A stretch of 64,000 nt of DNA from Rhizodiscina lignyota (Eukaryota > Ascomycota > Dothideomycetes > Aulographales > Rhizodiscinaceae): NCBI GenBank assembly GCA_010015805.1, contig ML978126.1, forward strand, positions 248,001 through 312,000. The letters are read 5' to 3'. A model generated the notes under the pieces. The model did no database searches. It saw nothing but the letters and a program-made list of their open reading frames with translations, and was not told the DNA's origin. Numbering within the stretch: position 1 is the stretch's first letter; the number at the start of each line of letters is the position of its first letter. The translations under genes were made by a program, and so were the position numbers. Positions 32,626 through 43,917 of this stretch are shown piece by piece.

Positions 32626-35178
32626 CTACATACCCGGAATTTTGCCTTCAAGTGGAAGATTCCTCGAACTCGGACCTACATGTACGCCAACAGTCGTACC
32701 AATGCTCGTCACATCTACCCAGGCCTGGCTCACGACATCCCAGATTGACAAGTCCCTCCGCTTCAGCTCAAACACCATTGTCTTCGTCTCTCCAGGTTGG
32801 ATCATCATCTTATTGAAACCACGTAGCTGGCGTGGGGGCTCCCCGTTCCCTAAGTCGAGGTACAGTTGGGCGACTTCTTGCCCGGCAACAGAGCCGTTGT
32901 TAGTGACATCGACACTCACAGTGTAGAGGATGTCATACAAGCTCGAATCACCTCCTGGTGGAGCAGGGGGTTGAACAGCAACAATACTAGCCGTGGCTGT
33001 TGGCACTCCAGGCGTGGAAATGGTGGCGTTGGACGCAATGTATGGGTAAATATAGTGCGTTATTGAGCTGACCGTCGCCGGAAAGGTATAGTCCGAAGGG
33101 TTGAGCTTCCTGCTTGCGCACACAGAACCGTTCACAGTTCTTGTTGGTGACGGACGACCTACGGAATAGGAATTCGATGGTCCTGAAATCACAAGATTCG
33201 AGTACTTGAAGCTGGTGTAGCTCATCCCGAACCCGAACTCGAATCGTGGCGCGATCCCATCTTTATCGAAGTGGCGGTAGTCTATGAAAAGACCCTCGGT
33301 GAAGTTCACTTGAGGCGTGGGTCCGGATGGATAAGGTATGATCGGCGTACCATAGTCCTTCTCATTCTTTGCAATCGTCCATGGGAGTTTTCCAGATGGG
33401 TTAACGTCGCCATACAGCACATCCACCAGCGAACTACCGCTTTCCTGACCGGGCAGCCCAGCGAATAGGACCGCGGTAACGTTGGGGTGATCAATCCATT
33501 CTTCCATCAAAACTGGTCCTGTTGCGTGAATTACAACGATCGTATTCGAACAGTTTGCGGCGACCTCCTTGATCAGCGCATCGCCGTCCCCCCACAGAGT
33601 GAGGTTGTTTCGATCGCCATACACGCCAGCGACTGAAACATACGACTCGCCACTGTCAGCATTCGCAAACACAAGACAGGCTGACGCTTGTTCGGCAATT
33701 GCATCAATAGCATCCGCCGCCGAGTTGTTCAACACGTACTGAACGACTGTTTGGTCCCTCAAGGCACGAGCTTGTATAGCTGCGAGCGGGTCGACAAGAT
33801 AGGGAAAATTCGCAGTACCGCTTCCCCATCCCATTGCAAGCGTCCCCGAGTCACCAGCTCTGTCAGCGTATCCATTCGGTCCTTGTGCTGAAGGTCCAGC
33901 ATCCTGTCCAATAATTCCGATTTGTTTGATCTTCTCCGGCTTAAGAGGTAGCGTGGCATGCACATTCTTAAGGAGAATGACAGAGTCGGCACCAACTTTG
34001 CGGATAATGCCCGCATGGTGATCTCGAACGTCAACATGAAAGTTGATCTGTGTGTAATCGAGCATCGCCGAAGGGTACATGTAGCCATACGTCTGAAAGC
34101 CGCCGCCAGCGTTCAGCTCAGGATAGTTGTGATCTTGTCCAAGGAAATAGTAAGCGGCCATAACTCTCGTCACCATGTCGTCAATTCTCCATTCGGGGAC
34201 ACTTCCATTGAGGACTGAAATCGTTAGATTTGGTCCCCAATAACTGATTCCCGGCTCTGGATTGGGAGAGTAATGTAGTGCATCACCAGGAGTGGCTTGA
34301 TCAAGTCCTGAGAGGGCCGAAAGCACACCAGAATACTGACTACCATAATCAGATAATACCAGCCCAGGAAATCCGAGTTGACCCTTTAAGATGTCGTTAA
34401 GGAGTCTAGTATTCTGACATGCCTGGCTGTTATTCAACTGGTTGTACGAGCACATGACTCCCGCAAGACCGCTGCGAACGGCATCATACCAAGGTAAAAG
34501 ATACAGCTCGTGCAGAGTTCGATCATCGCAATTCGCGGAGTAAGGCATCGTGACGTTGTCAGGGTCCGGAATACCATAGTCATTACCAGGGTAGCGGAAA
34601 CGCTCCTGTTCGTACAATAGAAAATGCTTCCCCACAGCGATGGCACCGGCGTCCTGCATGCCTGCAACTGCAAGTGAAAACGCAGCAGCAGACAGGTATG
34701 GGTCAGGAGAGTAGGCCTCAAAATTGCGCCCGCCTGTCGGATTCCGGCCCATGGGAGAAACTACCGGAGCTAGAGCCATATTGAAGCCCTTGCCCTTCTG
34801 CTCCATACCTATTGCGTGTCCTTGTGTGTACATGAGTTCTCTATCCCAAGTTGCGGCGACATTGAGGCCAGCTGGGAAGGCGTTATTGTAGTCAGTCCCG
34901 CGGACCCCAACTGGTCCGTCAGAACGGGCAAACCCACGAAACCCCAGACGAGGTACAATTCCAATGTCATATCCAGTTGTCGATCCGGCCCCAGTAGAAG
35001 TAGTGAAGTTGATTTTCTCAGTCAAGGTTAGCTGACAGACGAATTCCCGTGCCTTTGCATACGCAGCGGTCCAATTGCCTCTCCCAGGGTTGATTGGTAT
35101 GTGGAAGCTCTCGCCGCTTGCGTTTTGGCCTGTAGTGAGAGACAGGAGAAGACAGAAAACGAAAATGTAGCTCTTCAT
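32626..35178 (-). CDS. GH3 beta-glucosidase, secreted
   Basis: A single exon of 850 residues, typical of fungal GH3 enzymes. A signal peptide (Met-Lys-Ser-Tyr-Ile then a Leu/Phe core) ends around Gly17. The catalytic (alpha/beta)8 domain has Gly-Lys-His-Phe at 183-186 and the nucleophile Asp277 in Leu-Ser-Asp-Tyr-Gly. Most characterised fungal beta-glucosidases have Ser-Asp-Trp at this site, so the Tyr is a variation. The second domain and a C-terminal fibronectin-III-like domain (Glu-Val-Ala-Gln-Leu-Tyr-Leu, then Leu-Arg-Gly-Phe-Asn-Lys) follow. Many Asn-x-Ser/Thr sites fit a glycosylated secreted protein. It hydrolyses terminal beta-D-glucosyl residues such as cellobiose. A CreA-type GCGGGG lies about 270 bp upstream. 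Confidence 0.93.
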   Translation of the reverse strand: MKSYIFVFCLLLSLTTGQNASGESFHIPINPGRGNWTAAYAKAREFVCQLTLTEKINFTTSTGAGSTTGYDIGIVPRLGFRGFARSDGPVGVRGTDYNNAFPAGLNVAATWDRELMYTQGHAIGMEQKGKGFNMALAPVVSPMGRNPTGGRNFEAYSPDPYLSAAAFSLAVAGMQDAGAIAVGKHFLLYEQERFRYPGNDYGIPDPDNVTMPYSANCDDRTLHELYLLPWYDAVRSGLAGVMCSYNQLNNSQACQNTRLLNDILKGQLGFPGLVLSDYGSQYSGVLSALSGLDQATPGDALHYSPNPEPGISYWGPNLTISVLNGSVPEWRIDDMVTRVMAAYYFLGQDHNYPELNAGGGFQTYGYMYPSAMLDYTQINFHVDVRDHHAGIIRKVGADSVILLKNVHATLPLKPEKIKQIGIIGQDAGPSAQGPNGYADRAGDSGTLAMGWGSGTANFPYLVDPLAAIQARALRDQTVVQYVLNNSAADAIDAIAEQASACLVFANADSGESYVSVAGVYGDRNNLTLWGDGDALIKEVAANCSNTIVVIHATGPVLMEEWIDHPNVTAVLFAGLPGQESGSSLVDVLYGDVNPSGKLPWTIAKNEKDYGTPIIPYPSGPTPQVNFTEGLFIDYRHFDKDGIAPRFEFGFGMSYTSFKYSNLVISGPSNSYSVGRPSPTRTVNGSVCASRKLNPSDYTFPATVSSITHYIYPYIASNATISTPGVPTATASIVAVQPPAPPGGDSSLYDILYTVSVDVTNNGSVAGQEVAQLYLDLGNGEPPRQLRGFNKMMIQPGETKTMVFELKRRDLSIWDVVSQAWVDVTSIGTTVGVHVGPSSRNLPLEGKIPGM

Positions 35179-35957
35179 TATGGACTACCTGATCGGACAG
35201 CGTGAGGGTTCCAGCGCGTAGCCAACGTCGCATTCGTATATCCATCTTTAAGGGCCTGTAATCAACAGCCATCTGGCACATCAAGGCCCGATGAACGGAA
35301 AAATAGGAAAAATAAAGAAAGACATGAAGAGCTATCGGTACAATGCACTGCCAGGAAGGGGACGCGAGCGGCGAGCTTGGCACGAATCTGCTTTGCATAC
35401 TGGAATCAGCCGGATCGGCCATTCCCAGCAAGGCAAGTTTGGAAAGGGAGCGGGGAGATCGGACCAGGAGTTATGGAGACAGTATTCTCCTTTCGGAGTG
35501 CAGAAAATTATTTAACAGATGTAGAGCATGATCAAAGAATCGTATAGAGAATCTGAGAATCGAAATGGAGAGTACATGTCTAGCGAGCCAGGAGTACGAC
35601 TGCTTCATGAAGATGGACTGAATAGTTAGGATCAAACATAAGCTTCCGCGTCTGGAAGATTCATAACATAAGTGATGACTCGTAATATCATATATGACAT
35701 AAATGTGGAGAAAGTTTAGCTGATCGGAAGAGACGAGGTTGAATGTGTTGGGTTAACGAGGATCTCCTCGTTTTCGGCGAAAAGGCCTCCGCCACAACCG
35801 CGTAAGATGTCCTCTCAGAAATAGCAGCTCTACTAATGTCCTTTGAGTAGGTTTAAACATGTCTGAAGAACAAATTTAGTGTTCTAGATATTGTACATTT
35901 ATCAAAGACTCCGATATATACATTCTCTACGCCATGAAGTCTATATCTTTTGAGAAT
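35179..35957. other. beta-glucosidase promoter region
   Basis: These 779 bp separate the beta-glucosidase start from the end of the SBF transporter gene. No gene was recognised. One CreA-like site is listed separately. The part near 35500-35950 is A/T-rich. Confidence 0.45.
35450..35455 (+). promoter_or_regulatory. CreA-type site
   Basis: GCGGGG matches the CreA consensus SYGGRG and lies 272 bp upstream of the beta-glucosidase ATG. Carbon catabolite repression is common for such genes. A single short site is weak evidence. Confidence 0.3.
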
Positions 35958-37151
35958 CTATACCAAGGTTTTCTCTTGTGTTGCATTAGATTCAGCGATG
36001 ACACCCTCTTTTGTCTCAGTTGCCTTGGAGTCTGGTGGAACATCTGAACTTTGGCATTCGCCTTCTGTTGCTTTGCCCACTACCCACTTCCGAAGCGGAA
36101 TTGTGAGCAGACTGCTCAGGAACACCTGGAATGCCTGGAAGATAACCATTGGGACTTGCAACTTGGCTTCGTCCACCAACGTTAAGTTGGTCCATAAGAG
36201 AGTACTTAGTGGCACCCCAACTGTTAAGGTCTTCGCCGGAACACAATAACAAATGGAGACAACACTTTTCCGGTCCATCCAGAAATACGCTGTCACAAAG
36301 GACACGACCAGCCACAGCAGCCAATTTCCGATGCTGATGAATACGATGAAAATCATGTTGCTTGCTGCAACGCTTTCAAATGCTCTGGTCTCGAAGGCGC
36401 TGTCGAACGTTTGCCAGACTAGAGTCAACAACGCCAATGAATTGAGCTTGTTGATCTTGTACTTGTTCGCCAATTTCGTGATCTGCTCTTCGAACAGATT
36501 GCGGAGGATCTGTCCGACAAACATTGGGACGTAGACGGTGAGACCTAGTTGCATGGTTGTCCGCCGGTACAAGGAGCCTATGCCTGAGCCTTCTGAAGGG
36601 AGAACGACGGTATACCATTGGTTTGCTGAAACGTACATCTTTACGAGGAGAGGGGAGATGAAAACGCCCAGGAAACAGCCCACGGTAGTCTGGACCACCG
36701 TGAGAGCTGTATTGCCGTTTGCCTGCCTGGTCATGACAACATTCGATGCGATGGTGGTCGGCAGGCTAGCGTTGATGATAAGTCCTATGAGCAGCCAAGG
36801 ATCCATGAAGTGTTTATTTGTGGAAGCGGCGCAGACGATGGCGAAGCCGAGTGCCGATGTGACAAGGAAGCATTGGATCTGAACGAAAAGGTGCAACTTC
36901 CATCGCGAGTAATTCTCTATCAACGTCCGTGTTGACAGTGTACAGCCTGTGATAAAGAAGACTATCCCCGGTGCCAAGTATGAGATCGTTAACGTTTTGA
37001 TTCGTTGCCGCGATGCAGGGACCTGGACTTGAGATGCGATGAGAATTACGATTCCAAGCCCAATAACGAACCATTGGTCCTTCAAGATCCAGATTAGAGT
37101 CGACTTTATCTTTTGGACGCGGCTTGGCTGAGCTGTCTCTTTCGACGACAT
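35958..37151 (-). CDS. SBF-like transporter (Rch1/SLC10A7 type)
   Basis: A single exon of 397 residues. About ten hydrophobic segments follow a short charged N-terminus. The order Lys-Asp-Gln-Trp-Phe-Val-Ile-Gly-Leu, then Tyr-Leu-Ala-Pro-Gly-Ile-Val-Phe-Phe-Ile-Thr-Gly-Cys, then Ala-Ser-Leu-Pro-Thr-Thr-Ile-Ala-Ser-Asn, and late Cys-Val-Pro-Ala-Lys-Thr-Leu-Thr-Val-Gly-Val-Pro, is that of the sodium/bile-acid-cotransporter-like family in fungi (Rch1) and vertebrates (SLC10A7). Rch1 is a plasma-membrane protein that lowers calcium influx in Candida. The hydrophilic tail is rich in Ser, Glu and Thr. Function here is inferred from the family; no transport substrate is proven for most members. Confidence 0.85.
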   Translation of the reverse strand: MSSKETAQPSRVQKIKSTLIWILKDQWFVIGLGIVILIASQVQVPASRQRIKTLTISYLAPGIVFFITGCTLSTRTLIENYSRWKLHLFVQIQCFLVTSALGFAIVCAASTNKHFMDPWLLIGLIINASLPTTIASNVVMTRQANGNTALTVVQTTVGCFLGVFISPLLVKMYVSANQWYTVVLPSEGSGIGSLYRRTTMQLGLTVYVPMFVGQILRNLFEEQITKLANKYKINKLNSLALLTLVWQTFDSAFETRAFESVAASNMIFIVFISIGNWLLWLVVSFVTAYFWMDRKSVVSICYCVPAKTLTVGVPLSTLLWTNLTLVDEAKLQVPMVIFQAFQVFLSSLLTIPLRKWVVGKATEGECQSSDVPPDSKATETKEGVIAESNATQEKTLV

Positions 37152-38291
37152 CCTATTACGGCTCTCGGAGGTAGATCATGTCCGTATTCACAACCACAGA
37201 TATTGACTGGAGATTTAAGTCACGATGGAAGAGATGGAGCGGAGAGCTTAATTAGAAAAAACAGAGATAGAAGATGCTTTTAGATTAGGAAGCAAAGAAC
37301 TAGTCTCACGTATAAAACATGCGCAAGACATTTAATGTTGTCGATACGGATATCGGTCTAAGTTTCCCAACGGAAAGGGCGGCGAAAGAAATTGCGACTA
37401 ACCCGATGACCGGTATTCGAGTCGCAAACGAACTCTGCAGCGGATCAAAGAAGTCCGGGCGTATTTCATCAAAGAGAATCATTGAAAATGGACCCGTAGG
37501 ATTTCCCGAACAGTCTGTTTGATGTGTAGTATCAAACGAGAGGCCACGCCAGATCTTCGATACCACACCGAAAGAGGTACCGTCGCCTTGCTCCGCAGTA
37601 TGGACCCGATCGCTCTTCATATTCCCGGAGGTTTCGAATATTCGTCATCAACGTCGAAATGATAATTGAGTGGGCTCCCTGGCTTGCCATGTTTGAATTC
37701 GAAAAGAACATGGCAAACATGCCGAGAAAAAAGCGAGGTGAGGCCCTCCTACAGCCGTGGCGGTCACCAATCGGCGATAACCTCGACGTGCATTGCCCCT
37801 GTCTGGAATTTGGTGCCCTGGCGTCGTTGTTTTTCCCCAGACAAGACTCTCCCAGACCGCCTAATACATACATATGACACTGCCCATTCCGCAGCTTACG
37901 GCACAAGACGCTGTTCCACGGCAACCAGCCAGGTTAGGGACGGTGCAATTGTGAGTCGACGATGCCCCGCAATTCCTTCAGAAACGTCCTCTCCGCATCT
38001 TCAACGGCCTGTCATGAGATCTGTCGAGCACCTTGAGCGAGAACCCCCTGGTGGACGGTCGCGGAAATGCCCCAGAAATGGTTGCTAAGCTTTGAGTTAC
38101 GCTTGAAATGTCCTTTCGCGGTCATCTGCTGATGGGGACAAACATTGACTAGAAGACGGCAAGAGATCGAGCTGATCCAGAAATGGCCCGCGAGCGCGTT
38201 TCGTTTTACCGACACTTCCTGTACACATAGCTCCAACAGATACTCTTCATCAATATCATCTTTCGTCCTGTTTGATAACCCACCATCAATT
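37152..38291. other. divergent promoter gap, no gene called
   Basis: These 1,140 bp lie between the SBF transporter start and the VOC-protein start. Overlapping frames of 100-140 codons at 37306-38374 occur on both strands without recognisable features and partly antisense to the VOC gene. I treat them as chance frames. Confidence 0.4.
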
Positions 38292-39128
38292 ATGGCTTCG
38301 ATCGACTTCGACAAGGCAGGAAAGGCAGTCAAGCCACCCATTAGGCTTGCACATGTTGTGCTCCGCACGAACAAGTTCGAAAAGATGAGGGACTTCTATG
38401 TGACATTCTTAGGGGCCCACGTTCAGTTCGAGGGTGCGAATCTCTGCTTTATTGCATACGATGATGAGCATCACCGCATCGCACTCATAGGCGCACCTGG
38501 AACTTCTGACAAGGTCGATGAGTCCTGCGGTCTCGCGGTATGTCTGGGACTTTTCAATATCACTAAGACGGACTAAGCGTCGATTTCTACACAGTTATGC
38601 AATCTCATATGCAGTTCAATGCCTTACGCTAATATACCCTTTCTAGCACGTCGCATTCACGTATCCTACCCTCAATGACCTCCTTCTTGCATACCGCCAG
38701 CGACTCGCGAACGGCATCCGCCCAATGTGGTGCGTAAATCACGGCATTACAGCAAGCATGTATTACTAGTTAGCCTCTCCGATACACCGAGTGAGGATCG
38801 TTGGTCTGATGGTAATGACAGTGACCCGGACGGCAACGCCATTGAGACACAGGTCGATGCGTTCGACACGGCGGACGAAGCCAACAACTACATGTATGGC
38901 CCGCTTTATGGAGAAAATCCACTTGGTGCCGATTACGATCCGGAGGAATGGATAGAGCGGCTCAAGAACGGCGAAGACGAAAAGGTCTTACTCAAGCGAG
39001 ACAACGTTGGGCCACGAGGCTTTGAGAGTGTGCCATTCCACACAGGGCAAAGCCAGTATGATGAAGTGATGGAGAGGCGAAGGCAAAAAGGGCTTCCAAT
39101 CCCAAAGACAAATGGAGTTGCCGCTTAA
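38292..39128 (+). CDS. VOC/glyoxalase-fold protein
   Basis: Exons 38292-38537, 38647-38768 and 38822-39128 encode 224 residues. The first beta-alpha-beta-beta-beta unit starts Arg-Leu-Ala-His-Val-Val-Leu-Arg-Thr and the second Cys-Gly-Leu-Ala-His-Val-Ala-Phe. Metal ligands expected of the vicinal-oxygen-chelate fold are these two histidines and the glutamate in Asp-Pro-Asp-Gly-Asn-Ala-Ile-Glu-Thr-Gln. The third exon's start is fixed by this motif (Tyr-Tyr-Asp-Pro-Asp-Gly). The C-terminal 90 residues are an extension with Tyr-Gly-Glu-Asn-Pro-Leu-Gly-Ala-Asp-Tyr. Fungal members are often labelled glyoxalase or biphenyl-2,3-diol dioxygenase, but the substrate is not established. The second intron has a TAATGAC branch-like site. 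Confidence 0.85.
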
Positions 39129-39563
39129 TATTATCGTCTCCACCCTCAAGTCGCATTATCGCAGTAGGATCCCGGATTATCTAACTATGAGATCCATTCT
39201 CCACTTATGAATTATGAATATCAATGGATTCCCCTGGGCACACAGTTCTGCTACAGGTGCAGGTAATTACATCCAATGACGATTTGAATGTTACATCTCT
39301 CTCTAATCAAATTTCTCGCTCCTCTGATATATTTCAACGGTTAGCTTTCTGCGGTTCATCACCATCGCTTCTCAACGGTTCCCACAGTAGTATAAGTTTG
39401 CCCTGGGCTTCCATCTTATTTTCGTTCACAAAACTTCAAGAGGTTTCAAGCACAACAAACCATCAGATCTCGCAGCTGCGCAGCATCAACTCCACTTCAA
39501 GCAAACCATCATCACAGCAACTGGACCTTATACCCGACCCTCCAATCAACACAATCAAACATC
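39129..39563. other. intergenic, probable leader of the next gene
   Basis: These 435 bp separate the VOC gene from the small hypothetical gene. The stretch before 39564 is rich in C, A and T, as in fungal leaders. No gene was seen. Confidence 0.4.
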
Positions 39564-40031
39564 ATGCCGAACACCACCAATATCTCCCGCGCCGACTTAG
39601 CTGGCCTTGTTAAGATTCCGAAAATAAGGAATAACCCCGAGTCGGCTTATATTCGCAACCGTACGAAGCTTGCGAACCGCCGCAAGCTAAATAACTCCAC
39701 TCGACCAGCATCGCCAACGTCAACGGCGACACTACTTCTTGCACGCTACTACGGTCGACCAGGCCTGCGCGTGGACTGGAAACTCTCCCTGCACAGAGAC
39801 TTCAGGCCTGATGCTGGCTATGAATCGTTCAACAACTTCCTTTTCAACGAGCACGAGCGTGTGGAGATGCCGCTTCACCTTTTGAAGCCCGTAGCCAGGA
39901 ATCCGTCGCGGACTCGGCGATCGTACGCCTTAGCCTTTGCTGATGACCACGTGAAAGATGACCCATCGCGCGTCACTAGCGGGGCAATGCTCATACGGTT
40001 ATACCGTCCCGCGCTCATTCACACACGCTAA
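39564..40031 (+). CDS. small basic hypothetical protein
   Basis: A single-exon frame of 155 residues that starts ATCATGCC after a C/A-rich leader. The product is basic (many Arg, Lys), with Ser/Thr/Pro-rich stretches and Tyr-Tyr-Gly-Arg-Pro-Gly in the middle. There is no signal peptide, membrane helix or known motif. I do not recognise it. The start context and length favour a real gene, but codon quality cannot be judged firmly by eye, and a chance frame is possible. Confidence 0.35.
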   Translation: MPNTTNISRADLAGLVKIPKIRNNPESAYIRNRTKLANRRKLNNSTRPASPTSTATLLLARYYGRPGLRVDWKLSLHRDFRPDAGYESFNNFLFNEHERVEMPLHLLKPVARNPSRTRRSYALAFADDHVKDDPSRVTSGAMLIRLYRPALIHTR

Positions 40032-41354
40032 TTCGATGATGCTGAATATTCGTGTATCTTTCATCCAGCAAGCATCAATCCCGCAAAGAAGACACTGATC
40101 ATGTTCTCGGTTGTCTTTCCTGGATACTATCTCGTCCATGTCAAGTTGGCATCGGATTCCATGGATGTCCCAGGTGTCGTTTTCAATTGTAACTGAAGAA
40201 AAAAGCCTCAAAGATGCCATATGGCTGGTATAGTCATCCGAAAGTCTCCGCCAGAATAGGACTTTTCTATTGTTTTCTCCGTCCTATTGAAGAACGACTT
40301 ACCCCGGGCCCTCTCTGATACCAAGGTCCTGCGGCCTGTTAAATAATAAGTTAGCATACCTTGAACTTTTGCTGAGTGAGGTTTCGGACCATATCGAACA
40401 ACACTTCAGCGGGCCCCAGACTTTGTTCGTCTTAAGTAGTCGTTCGATAATTAGGTTCGTGCAGGACGCCTTTATTAGGGCATGCTCGTCCAGCGCAAGA
40501 ACTTTCGGTAGAAAGGGCTACCCATCACAGAACGTCAGGCGGCCAGATTTACGAACTCTGCAGTTGGTGGAAGTTGAACGAGTGGGTTCTGTGGACCCTG
40601 GACGTATCCCCTGTAGGTAAGCAGCGGGGAGTGTACTCACGTCTCTTTAGGTCGGGAATTCTGCGTAGATACAATGCACTGGTCATCGCAGAAAGTTTTA
40701 GGATGGAATATCTGAAATGACATAAGTCAGCGTAAGTCGCACGCGTGGATCCCGCTCATAATCGAATACTCCCTCCATACGCGTGACGCAGGTCCGGACT
40801 GCGGCGCAGGCAGCTTTGAATGGCAGGTTTCGCCGACCAGCCCTGGAAGCTGTAAGCATCGACAATTCCATTTAAATTGCTGCCAGAGGAATCATTCATG
40901 CTGCTAACGATGAAGGCACAGTCTCTTTACCCTATATTTCTGAATTTAGAACCTACAAGCTTTCTTGATCCTCCGAGTGTTGATCAAGGCGGAGGGGGCT
41001 GTGGCGTCTCAATCCCTCGACTCTACGCAGGTGCAGGCTACCAGACCGACTCCCGGCCTTGTCTGGTAATTCCCTGCGAAAGGAGCTTGGTTAATTATGG
41101 CTCTTACTCCGTACGCCTTCACATAGGGTATTCTTCCAATCACACAATGACATTCTTCCATCGTTGCTGGGGATCACGAAGGGTGCATGTTGATCGCGAC
41201 TCCACACTTCAAGGCAAACAACGGTTTAAGTGGCAACTTATTTCTCGTCTTCTCCACCTGAGCCCTATTTATCGCTCTTCATTTCGCATTGTCTTTGGTA
41301 CTATATACTTCGAATTGATTTTAGAGAAGACCACCATTCAACCAGAGACTCAAC
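40032..41354. other. gene-poor gap upstream of the sulfatase
   Basis: A 1,323-bp gap. Short frames only. A TATA-like TACTATATAC lies at about 41299-41308, some 50 bp before the sulfatase ATG. I looked for ATGRYRYCAT-type sulfur-regulator sites and found no convincing match. Confidence 0.4.
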
Positions 41355-43434
41355 ATGATATTCAACAGATGGCTTCTGAGCCTTTTGCTCGCACAAATAA
41401 CATCAGTACTCGGGGCGACAAAACCAAACATCGTCTTCATCCTCACCGATGACCAAGATCTGCATCTGAACTCGTTAGATCACATGCAGGTCTTGCAAGA
41501 GCAGTTGGTCAACCAAGGAACTTACTTCTCGAAGCACTACGCCCACGTCACCCAGTGTTGCCCCAGCAGAGCATCTCTTTGGGCAGGCCGCCATGCTCAC
41601 AATACTAATATCACAGATGTAACGAACAGCAAACCTGGAGGCGGCTGGAAGCATGTTCAAGCGAACGGCCTGGCGACCAAAGGCATTCCCGTGTGGATGC
41701 AAGCCGCCGGATACAATACATACTACGCCGGAAAACTTTACAACGGCATGGACGATACCAATTATTGTGATCCAGTCTGTCCGGCAGGTTGGACCAAGTC
41801 TGTAAGTTTGTTTTCTTGAGCAAGCAACGCTTTTGCAAATGTGCTAATTGTTGCCAGGATTTTCTAACCGAACCACGTACTTATACGTACTACAATTCCG
41901 CTTTCCAGCACAATGAGGGCAACAATCACTACAAACCGGAAATAGTCGATGGATATGCTACGGATCATATCGCAAACTACACGCTTGGATACATCGATGA
42001 CGCCGTTGACGCCGGCAAGCCGTTCTTCACAGTGGCTGCGACAGTTGCTCCGCACGTCTCCATTGGCGTTAATTACACAACCAATCTTACTTGGTGTGGG
42101 AAGAGCGTCGAAAACTGTCATAAGACTAAATTTCCATTTGCGGTTCCGAAGAAGGAATATGAAGGCTTGTTCAAGAATGTATCAATTCCGCGAAATCCGA
42201 ACTTCAATCCACATAATGTAAGTTGCGCTTGCTGATAACCCCCTCGAAGCTTGCCTTGCTAATAGGCATAACAGCGAACAGGAGTCGCGAGTGTTTGGGC
42301 ATTGGATCAGCTTAATCAAACCAATGTCGACTTTATGGACGAGTTCCATAGGCAGCGTCTTCGGGCCTTGAAGTCAGTTGATGATCTAATCGAGACCATT
42401 ATTCAGAAACTTGAAGCACGTGGCCTGCTTAACAACACCTATATTTTCTACAGCGTGGACAATGGCTATCATATTGGCCAGCATCGCTTACAACCTGGCA
42501 AATTGCAATGTTTTGAGGAGGATATCAACATCCCCTTTATCGCTAGAGGTGCGTATTACTGTGAGTCAGGGATATGGTTCTCAACAGCAAGCTGACATAG
42601 CGAGCAGGCCCGAATGTTGGTCGGGCACAATCAACAAACCTTGTATCCGGCCATATTGATCTAGCGCCAACGTTTCTCACGCTCGCCGAATCGGAGTTGG
42701 AACCATCATGGGAGCTGGATGGACAAGCAATATCTTTCCCGTTGGAGACACAGACCGATATCACAAAAAACAAGCAAGCACGTGGCGACCACCTGCATGC
42801 CGAGTTCTGGGGTCCTTTCACGCAGGAGGGCAAGTTCAACAACGCCGGGACCAATTCTACCAACGTCCAGATCTACAAAGCGCTGCGTATCCAAGGGGAC
42901 GGATACAATCTAATGTACTCAGTGTGGTGCCAGAACAAGGCGCACGAGCTGTACGACATGAGCTGGGATCAGTATCAGCTTACGAACCTTCACCCCGATG
43001 CGCCGACAGAAGCAGGTCAGACCAATGCCTATCACCGTGGCATGAACACATTGCTCGGCAGACCCATCGAGCAACTGATTCATCGCCTTGATGCGGTGGT
43101 CTTGGTGCAAAAGAGCTGCAAGACCGAACAGTGTCGCCAGCCTTGGAAGCAGCTACATCCGAATGGAACCGTCAGCAACCTGATCGATGCGCTCGATGAG
43201 AAGTACGATGCATTCTACAATCACTCATATCAAGTGGCCAAGGTGGGCTGGGAACAATGCTTCCATGGCAAGGATGCGACGCTGTACGCACTGGACAATG
43301 AGCAGCCACTCTGGGCGAACGTATCCAAAGAAGTACTGGGTGGTGCCACGGCCAAACGAGATGACACTGGGATGCCAGGAGTGTTCGAAAGTTCGACGAC
43401 CTTTGGGAAAATGGGACAAAGATCAGACAAATAG
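41355..43434 (+). CDS. arylsulfatase, secreted
   Basis: Exons 41355-41801, 41858-42217, 42275-42548 and 42608-43434 encode 635 residues. A signal peptide (residues 1-20, ending Val-Leu-Gly-Ala) leads directly into Pro-Asn-Ile-Val-Phe-Ile-Leu-Thr-Asp-Asp-Gln-Asp, the metal-binding start of sulfatases. The signature Cys68-Cys-Pro-Ser-Arg-Ala-Ser-Leu-Trp-Ala-Gly-Arg contains the cysteine expected to be converted to formylglycine. Later, Ser-Val-Asp-Asn-Gly-Tyr-His-Ile-Gly-Gln-His supplies further metal and sulfate ligands. Many Asn-x-Ser/Thr sites suggest glycosylation. The enzyme releases sulfate from aryl or sugar sulfate esters. The choline-sulfatase pattern (Cys-Ser-Pro-Ser-Arg) is not present. 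All joins restore frame. Confidence 0.92.
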
Positions 43435-43917
43435 TCGTGACGTCCGCGACATCAACAAGCAAAGGCATGGAGGCATGATTGTAGAGTTTTGCTAAGATCG
43501 ACTTGATGATATTGTGGATAGGAGTCCCAATATACAGAGGACTCAAGTGCTCTACAAAATAGAGGTATCCGTGATGTTAGAATGCTACATCTGGTCTGAT
43601 ATATAATAGGATCTGCAATAACAATTCAACTGCTAAGAATGCCTTTGCAAGGCTGGTGCAGCAAAAGATGCTCCGTTCTCCCCGGTGGATAGAGCAAGCG
43701 GTAGCGGGCCGATCTGCTTTGCGGATGATGATTGGTTGGATATGAGCAACGACTTGCCGAATTCCGTTTTTCGGGGGTTCCAGAAACTAAATCTTTGAGC
43801 CGCTTGCAATTGAAGTCGGTAAAAAGTTGTTTGTTCCGAGTTTATCGTCAAATTCAACCTGGGACGCATCCCTTCCTCCCAAGGACATTTCAGAGACTTG
43901 GCACAACCTACATCAAC
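43435..43917. other. intergenic, sulfatase to DHA1 transporter
   Basis: These 483 bp follow the sulfatase and precede the same-strand transporter. The transporter frame stays open back to 43732 but has no ATG before 43918. No other feature was seen. Confidence 0.4.

Noticed and set aside
37532-38088. Overlapping 130-140-codon frames on both strands
   Set aside because: They overlap each other in the promoter gap without any conserved-looking sequence.
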